This document shows positions 59,609-64,000 of a stretch of DNA of 64,000 nt, piece by piece. The stretch is from Roseicella frigidaeris. Its GTDB lineage: Bacteria > Pseudomonadota > Alphaproteobacteria > Acetobacterales > Acetobacteraceae. Each line of letters begins with the position of its first letter. The stretch's first letter is position 1. Where the stretch lies: positions 186,001-250,000 of the forward strand of contig NZ_QLIX01000006.1 in the NCBI RefSeq assembly GCF_003258945.1, given 5' to 3'. The translations under genes and the position numbers were made by a program. The notes under the pieces were generated by a model. That model did not search any database, had not been told where the DNA came from, and saw only the letters and a list, made by a program, of their open reading frames with translations.

Positions 59609-61429
59609 TCAGCCGAAGCCCGCCAGGGCATAGCGGTTGCGCAGCAGCTCGCGGAACTCGCGGACGATGCGGAAGGCGTCGCGGAGGATGTCGCGATCGG
59701 CGGCCGAGAGCGCGCCGGGCGCCACCATCGCCTCATGCTCCAGCCGGCCGCGCTGCACCGCCTCGAGCTGGGCGCGCAGGCGATATTCCATGAAGACCCG
59801 GAGCGCCGAGAGCAGCTCCCGCCCGAAGGCCTCGGAGAGGCTGCCCGCGGCCGCCAGCGCCTCGATCCGCCCCGCCGTCGAGGGCACCATGACGCCGCGG
59901 TCGAGCGCCATCGCCCGGATCCCCTGCACCACGGGGAAGATGCCGGCCTTCTTGATGTCGATCGCATCGGGGGCGAGGCCGACCCGCTCCATCAGGCCGG
60001 AGAGCATGCCGAGCGCCGGCGTCTCGAAGGCCTCCACCAGGCTGGCGAAGCGGGCGATCAGCGCCCGGTCGTCGCGCAGCGCCGTCGCCATGGCCTGCTT
60101 CGCCTCGGCGAGCAGCCCGGCCCGGCCGGTGACGGCGACCGCATCGAAGAAGATCGCCAGGTTCATCGCCGCCTCCGGCGTCCGCTCCATGATCCAGAGG
60201 CGGAGCTGGCGGACCAGCCCCTCGACCGGCTGCGACCAGAGCGGGTTGCTGACCATGACCCCGCCCGGGCAGGGCGGGAAGCCGAACGCGGCGAGCGCCG
60301 CCGAGAAGGTCGTGCGGAAGCCGGCGAGCTCCGCCTCGGGCACCGGGCCCTCCAGCAGCAGCCCGTTATCCTGGTCGGTGCGCACCGTCTGCTCGCCGCG
60401 GCCCTCCGAGCCCATGATGACGAGGCAGCCCTGCGCCCGGATGGCCGGGGGGGCGAGCAGCTCGAAGAGCCGGACGAAGAGCCGGCGGTTGAGGTCGGAG
60501 GTGATCTCGGCGATCTGCTCCACCTTCACGCCCTGGCGGTGCAGCCGTTCCACCTGGCGCTGGATGTCCTGCGCCGGGCCGGCGAGCTCCTCGACGCCGC
60601 GGGCGCGGTCGATCCGGCCCGGGATGAGCTGGGAGTTGCCGGCGACGAGGCCGAGGATGTGGATGTCCTCGAGGAAGCCGGTGAAGGCGCCGCCCGAGCG
60701 CACCGCGATGCGGCGCTTGTCGTGCCGGGTCATCAGCAGCAGCGCATCGAAGATGAAGTCCCCGGCCTCCACCGCGATGACGTCGAAATGGCAGGCCTCG
60801 CGCACCGGCGTCTCCGGCGGCAGGCCGCGCAGCAGCACCGCCTTCGCCAGGTTCATGCCGGTGACGACGCCGGTGCGCGCGCCGTCCCGCACGAAGGCGG
60901 CGTTGATATGCGCCTCCTGCATCTGCCGCGCCGCCGCCTGGATCGAGGCGTCGCCCGGCAGCAGCAGGGCCGGCCCGCGGCTCGCCTCCCCCACCCGGGC
61001 GCGCAGCACGCTCTCCATCCCCTCGGCGCGGTGCGACCGGGCGAAGGCGTCGAGCTTGGCCGAGACCTCGGAGTAGAAGAAGGCGGCGAAGCCGGGGTTG
61101 CGGGCGATCAGGTCGAGGACCAGGGCGCGCGGGATCAGGTAGCAGAGTGTCTCCTCGGCGGCGACGAAGGCCTCGCCGGCCGCGCCATGCACCAGGGCGC
61201 GGCTGTCGAAGCTGTCCTTCGGGCCGAGCACGGCGTTCAGCGTCTCGCCGTCGCGCGCCTCGACCGCGCCCTTGATGACGACGTGCAGGTGCTCGGCCGC
61301 CTGGCCCGGCCGCAGCACCGCCTCGCCCGGCGCCAGATAGGCGATGTCGAGCGCGGCCCGCAGCTCGCCGATCTCGGGCTGGGTCAGCCGGTCGAAGGGC
61401 GGGTTGCTGGCGTCGAAGCCGTTCGGCAT
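59609..61429 (-). CDS. cyclic-nucleotide/CBS/DUF294 nucleotidyltransferase-like protein
   Basis: A 606-residue regulatory-type protein. An N-terminal cNMP-binding barrel (AYLAPGEAVLRPGQAAEHLHVVIKGAVEARDG in parts, residues 30-60) is followed by a CBS pair (INAAFVRDGARTGVVTGMNL near 177 and HFDVIAVEAGDFIFDALLLM near 222). A GlnD-like nucleotidyltransferase domain follows, with GSEGRGEQTVRTDQDNGLL near 342, then a C-terminal DUF294_C helical domain. GS..R.E...TDQD matches active nucleotidyltransferases. In an operon with actP and an exonuclease; probably links a nucleotide signal to acetate uptake, which is inference. Confidence 0.88.
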   Translation of the reverse strand: MPNGFDASNPPFDRLTQPEIGELRAALDIAYLAPGEAVLRPGQAAEHLHVVIKGAVEARDGETLNAVLGPKDSFDSRALVHGAAGEAFVAAEETLCYLIPRALVLDLIARNPGFAAFFYSEVSAKLDAFARSHRAEGMESVLRARVGEASRGPALLLPGDASIQAAARQMQEAHINAAFVRDGARTGVVTGMNLAKAVLLRGLPPETPVREACHFDVIAVEAGDFIFDALLLMTRHDKRRIAVRSGGAFTGFLEDIHILGLVAGNSQLIPGRIDRARGVEELAGPAQDIQRQVERLHRQGVKVEQIAEITSDLNRRLFVRLFELLAPPAIRAQGCLVIMGSEGRGEQTVRTDQDNGLLLEGPVPEAELAGFRTTFSAALAAFGFPPCPGGVMVSNPLWSQPVEGLVRQLRLWIMERTPEAAMNLAIFFDAVAVTGRAGLLAEAKQAMATALRDDRALIARFASLVEAFETPALGMLSGLMERVGLAPDAIDIKKAGIFPVVQGIRAMALDRGVMVPSTAGRIEALAAAGSLSEAFGRELLSALRVFMEYRLRAQLEAVQRGRLEHEAMVAPGALSAADRDILRDAFRIVREFRELLRNRYALAGFG

Positions 61430-61483
61430 GGCGGCGGCCCCCGGTGGGGCCGGGACGCCGGCGCGGCGCCCCGGCCCCCGTGG

Positions 61484-63181
61484 TCAGTGGATATGCGCCG
61501 AGGCCGCCCCGATGCCCGTCTCCGAGCGCACATATTGCGCGTCGTAGGCGGCGATCTCCCGCCGCGCCCGCTGGCTGTTGTCCAGCCGCGAGATGACGTA
61601 GATGCCGAGGAAGGCGATCGTCATCGAGAACAGCGCCGGGTTGTCGTAGGGGAACAGCGCCCGCGGATGGCCGAGGGTCTGCACCCAGACCGCCTTGGAC
61701 AGCACCACCATCGCCACCGCCGAGACCAGGCCGAGGAAGCCGCCCCACATCGCCCCGCGGGTGGTGCAGCCCTTCCACATCGTGCTCATCAGCAGCACCG
61801 GGAAGTTGCAGCTCGCCGCGACCGCGAAGGCGAGGCCGACCATGAAGGCGACGTTCTGGTTCTCGAAGACATAGCCGAGAACGATGGCGACGATGCCGAT
61901 GACGACGGCGGCGGCCTTCGAGATGTTGACCTCCCGCCGCTCCGAGGCGCGGCCGCGGGAGAAGACCTCGGCATAGAGGTCGTGGCTGACCGCCGAGGCC
62001 CCGGCGAGGGTCAGCCCGGCCACCACCGCGAGGATGGTGGCGAAGGCGACGGCCGAGATGAAGCCGAGGAAGAGGCTGCCGCCGACCGCGTTCGCCAGGT
62101 GCACCGCCGCCATGTTGGTGCCGCCGAGGAGGCCGGTGATCCGGTTGAAGGTCCCGTCCGCGGCGGTCTGGTAGTAGCCCGGATCGACCATCAGGAAGGT
62201 GATGGCGCCGAAGCCGATGATGAAGGTGAGGATGTAGAAATAGGCGATCAGGCCGGTGGCGTAGAACACGCTCTTCCGCGCCGCCTTGGCGTCGGAGACG
62301 GTGAAGAAGCGCATCAGGATGTGCGGCAGCCCGGCGGTGCCGAACATCAGGGCGAGGCCGAGCGAGATGGCCGAGATCGGATCGGCCACCATCTGGCCGG
62401 GCGCCATGATGGCCTCGCCGCGCGGATGGACGCGCACGGCCTCGGCGAACATCGCCTCCGGGCTGAAGCCGAAATGCAGCATCACCATGAAGGCCATGAA
62501 GGTGGCGCCGCCGAGCAGCAGGCAGGCCTTGATGATCTGCACCCAGGTGGTCGCCTTCATGCCGCCGAAGGCGACATAGACGATCATCAGCGCGCCGACG
62601 ATGACGACGGCATAGAGGTAGTCGAGGCCGAAGAGGAGCTGGATGAGCTTCCCCGCGCCGACCATCTGCGCGATCAGGTAGAAGGCGACGACGACCAGCG
62701 TGCCGGTGGCCGAGAGGATGCGGATCTGCGTCTGGTCGAGCCGGAAGCTGGCCACGTCGGCGAAGGTGAACTTGCCGAGGTTGCGCAGCCGCTCGGCGAT
62801 GAGGAAGAGCACCACCGGCCAGCCGACCAGGAAGCCGATGGAGTAGATCAGCCCGTCGAAGCCGGAGGCGAAGACGAGGCCGGAGATGCCGAGGAAGGAG
62901 GCCGCCGACATGTAGTCGCCGGCGATCGCCAGCCCGTTCTGGAAGCCGGTGATGCCGCCGCCGGCGGCGTAGAAATCCGCCGCCGACTTGGAGGAGGCGG
63001 CGGCGCGGTAGGTGATGAAGAGCGTGCCGAGGACGAAGAGGAAGAACATCGCGATCGCGGCGATGTTCAGCCCCTGCTTCTGGACATTGCCCTCGACGGC
63101 GCCGGCCGCCCAGGCGATGGCATGGGTGCCGAGGAAGCCGAGGAGGCCCGCGGCGAGGGCGAGCGGAAGGCGGCGGCGCAT
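61484..63181 (-). CDS. actP: cation/acetate symporter ActP
   Basis: A 565-residue sodium:solute symporter with about 13-14 membrane helices after an N-terminal signal-like helix ([21 protein letters not shown]). [36 protein letters not shown] near residue 65 (read in parts) and [25 protein letters not shown] near 275 are strong ActP signatures. It imports acetate and other short acids. Start ATG shares a base with the DUF485 stop. The minus-strand operon continues with DUF294 and exonuclease genes. The divergent partial gene at the window edge makes the matching CoA thioester. Confidence 0.92.
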   Translation of the reverse strand: MRRRLPLALAAGLLGFLGTHAIAWAAGAVEGNVQKQGLNIAAIAMFFLFVLGTLFITYRAAASSKSAADFYAAGGGITGFQNGLAIAGDYMSAASFLGISGLVFASGFDGLIYSIGFLVGWPVVLFLIAERLRNLGKFTFADVASFRLDQTQIRILSATGTLVVVAFYLIAQMVGAGKLIQLLFGLDYLYAVVIVGALMIVYVAFGGMKATTWVQIIKACLLLGGATFMAFMVMLHFGFSPEAMFAEAVRVHPRGEAIMAPGQMVADPISAISLGLALMFGTAGLPHILMRFFTVSDAKAARKSVFYATGLIAYFYILTFIIGFGAITFLMVDPGYYQTAADGTFNRITGLLGGTNMAAVHLANAVGGSLFLGFISAVAFATILAVVAGLTLAGASAVSHDLYAEVFSRGRASERREVNISKAAAVVIGIVAIVLGYVFENQNVAFMVGLAFAVAASCNFPVLLMSTMWKGCTTRGAMWGGFLGLVSAVAMVVLSKAVWVQTLGHPRALFPYDNPALFSMTIAFLGIYVISRLDNSQRARREIAAYDAQYVRSETGIGAASAHIH

Positions 63182-63486
63182 CAGGCGATCTCCCGCTGCA
63201 GGTCGCGGGTCAGCGCGTCGAAGCGGCCATTCGCCCGCTGCACGTAGAGGCCGGTCAGCAGGAAGGCCGCGACGATGACGACGAGGCCGAGCACGATGCC
63301 GACCGAGGTGACGCCGCTGCCGATCCGGGCCGCCATCAGGTCATGCGCGAAGGCGACGAGGAAGATGAAGGCCAGGTAGATCCCCAGCATGATGCCGGCC
63401 AGGGTCCAGGCGAAGCGCGAGCGGCTCCGCACCAATTCCTGGAATTTCGGATTGTCCAGGATCCGCGCCTCGTCGGCTGTGGCCAC
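63181..63486 (-). CDS. DUF485 membrane protein (YjcH-like)
   Basis: A 101-residue inner-membrane protein with [20 protein letters not shown] followed by two membrane helices ([22 protein letters not shown] and [21 protein letters not shown]). DUF485 proteins accompany ActP as in E. coli yjcH-actP and probably help its assembly. GTG start with AGGGAG eight bases upstream. Its stop and the actP ATG overlap by one base. Confidence 0.9.
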   Translation of the reverse strand: MATADEARILDNPKFQELVRSRSRFAWTLAGIMLGIYLAFIFLVAFAHDLMAARIGSGVTSVGIVLGLVVIVAAFLLTGLYVQRANGRFDALTRDLQREIA

Positions 63487-63831
63487 GCCTGCTCTCCCTG
63501 ACCGTTATGTTTGCATTGCAGCATAGGCGGCCAGGGGCCGGGCTCGGCATTGATCCAGGGCAAATGCCGCGCCGTCCAGCCGTGCTTGCGGGGGATCGGC
63601 CTGCGGGTGCCGGCCACCGTCCCGGCGGCGGCCGTCGCTCCTGGAGCAGATGCACGCGCGGGGCGTCAGGCCTGTCCTCCGGCCGCTTTAGCGAACCGCG
63701 ATCGCCGCCGCCAGCCTTTCCTGGCCCGGCCCAGGGCCTAGCCGCGGTGCGCCCCTCCGGGGCGGCCGCAACCGCTTGCCCAGCCTGCCGGGCCTTGCCA
63801 GTTTCCCCGGCAGGAAATGCGGGAGGCGACA
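63487..63831. other. divergent promoter region of the acetate/propionate genes
   Basis: A 345-base gap between the DUF485-actP operon and the CoA-synthetase gene. An AT-richer patch ttatgtttgcattgcagcat (63505-63524) has a rough dyad around TTTGCA/TGCAA-type half-sites, as seen for short-chain-acid regulators such as RamB/PccR, but the match is loose. The right part has CAGG/CCTG-type dyads and CAGGAAATGCGGGAGG leading into the start. No gene recognised. Confidence 0.4.
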
Positions 63832-64000
63832 ATGCAGAAGGCCACGGGGCAGACGGCGATAGGGCAGACGGCGACAGGGCAGACGGCGACGGGACAGGCC
63901 GGCGCGGGGGCCAGCGCCTATGACGCGACCTATGCCGCCTGGCGGCGCGACCCCGAGGGCTTCTGGGCCTCAGCGGCCGCGGCGATCGACTGGGCCGAGG
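63832..64000 (+). CDS. acetyl/propionyl-CoA synthetase, N-terminal fragment
   Basis: The first 56 codons of a gene continuing past the window. After a low-complexity start MQKATGQTAIGQTATGQTAT (a 15-base tandem repeat in frame), the translation reads AYDATYAAWRRDPEGFWASA and then AIDWAE. The YAAWRRDPEGFW...AIDW pattern is the N-terminal domain of acyl-CoA synthetases, closest to propionyl-CoA synthetase. GGGAGG lies eight bases before the ATG. Divergent from the actP operon, consistent with activation of imported short-chain acids. Family confidence is limited by the truncation. Confidence 0.7.
   Translation, partial: MQKATGQTAIGQTATGQTATGQAGAGASAYDATYAAWRRDPEGFWASAAAAIDWAE
63847..63896 (+). 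repeat. 15-bp in-frame tandem repeat at a gene start
   Basis: Three units of gggcagacggcga(t/c)(a/g) at 63847, 63862 and 63877, with a partial fourth (ggacag). They encode GQTAI/GQTAT units directly after the start codon of the CoA-synthetase gene. Unit number probably varies between strains because the repeat precedes the folded domain. Confidence 0.75.

Noticed and set aside
63507-63923. Gly/Asp/Ala repeat ORF overlapping the CoA-synthetase start
   Set aside because: It is the 15-base repeat read in a shifted frame; the overlapping frame has the ribosome-binding site and acyl-CoA synthetase similarity.
1-64000. tRNA, rRNA, CRISPR array, prophage or insertion sequence
   Set aside because: Intergenic regions were read on both strands; no cloverleaf, regularly spaced repeat array, transposase or integrase was recognised.

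Overview
The window is a very GC-rich, gene-dense stretch of bacterial chromosome. The protein families point to an alphaproteobacterium, most likely Acetobacteraceae (Roseomonas-like). They include COQ9, homospermidine synthase, a Bug-type solute-binding protein, the Anbu proteasome-like module, the DUF485/ActP/DUF294 acetate cluster and the urtABCDE urea transporter. This placement is inferred from gene content and base composition; no rRNA or other phylogenetic marker lies in the window. I saw no prophage, integrase, transposase, CRISPR array, tRNA or rRNA.

Layout. 0-1.7 kb: the 5' end of a TauE/SafE-type exporter, an isochorismate synthase and a small Mop/TOBE protein. 1.9-7.7 kb: a tightly overlapped queuosine operon, queA-tgt-queF-queG-queC-queD-queE, covering every step from 6-carboxytetrahydropterin to queuosine-tRNA. 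7.8-11.1 kb (minus strand): circularly permuted ATP-grasp, alpha-E and Anbu protease genes. 11.3-22.5 kb: a ThDP enzyme with a PPOX flavoprotein, DUF3750, an amidase with a 70-residue partner, PsiF, a MocR regulator divergent from a DUF983 gene, AsmA and a DUF1835 protein. 22.5-26.6 kb: a TonB-dependent siderophore receptor, COQ9, peptide deformylase and rpsU.

26.9-36 kb holds small-molecule metabolism: two GSTs, an MBL hydrolase, a CMD-family protein, an AGXT/SPT-type aminotransferase, an enolase-superfamily enzyme with an MFS carrier, and a CoA transferase with a racemase-like protein. 36-40.2 kb is a polyamine block: agmatinase, ornithine decarboxylase and homospermidine synthase. The decarboxylase is preceded by a 16-codon upstream ORF that looks like a regulatory leader peptide. 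40.3-45.6 kb: an alcohol dehydrogenase, a Bug binding protein, a PfpI-like protein, gamma-glutamyltransferase and a glyoxalase-II-like hydrolase.

45.9-51.4 kb is urtABCDE. A near-consensus sigma-54 promoter lies ahead of urtA and a strong hairpin lies between urtA and urtB. 51.4-57 kb: a persulfide-dioxygenase-like MBL protein, a GNAT, a second amidase, a 49-residue membrane protein, a ferredoxin-NADP reductase and an uncharacterised protein. 57.1-63.5 kb: an MHS-family transporter with a large insert, and the acetate-uptake operon DUF485-actP-DUF294-exonuclease. That operon is divergent from a truncated acetyl/propionyl-CoA synthetase gene at the window edge.

The most interesting items are the leader peptide and tandem hairpin repeats around ornithine decarboxylase, the sigma-54/hairpin control of urt, the paired 21-bp-spaced operator sites between the MocR and DUF983 genes, the Q/G/S-rich tail on the Anbu-operon ATP-grasp protein, and two families of dispersed intergenic palindromic repeats.
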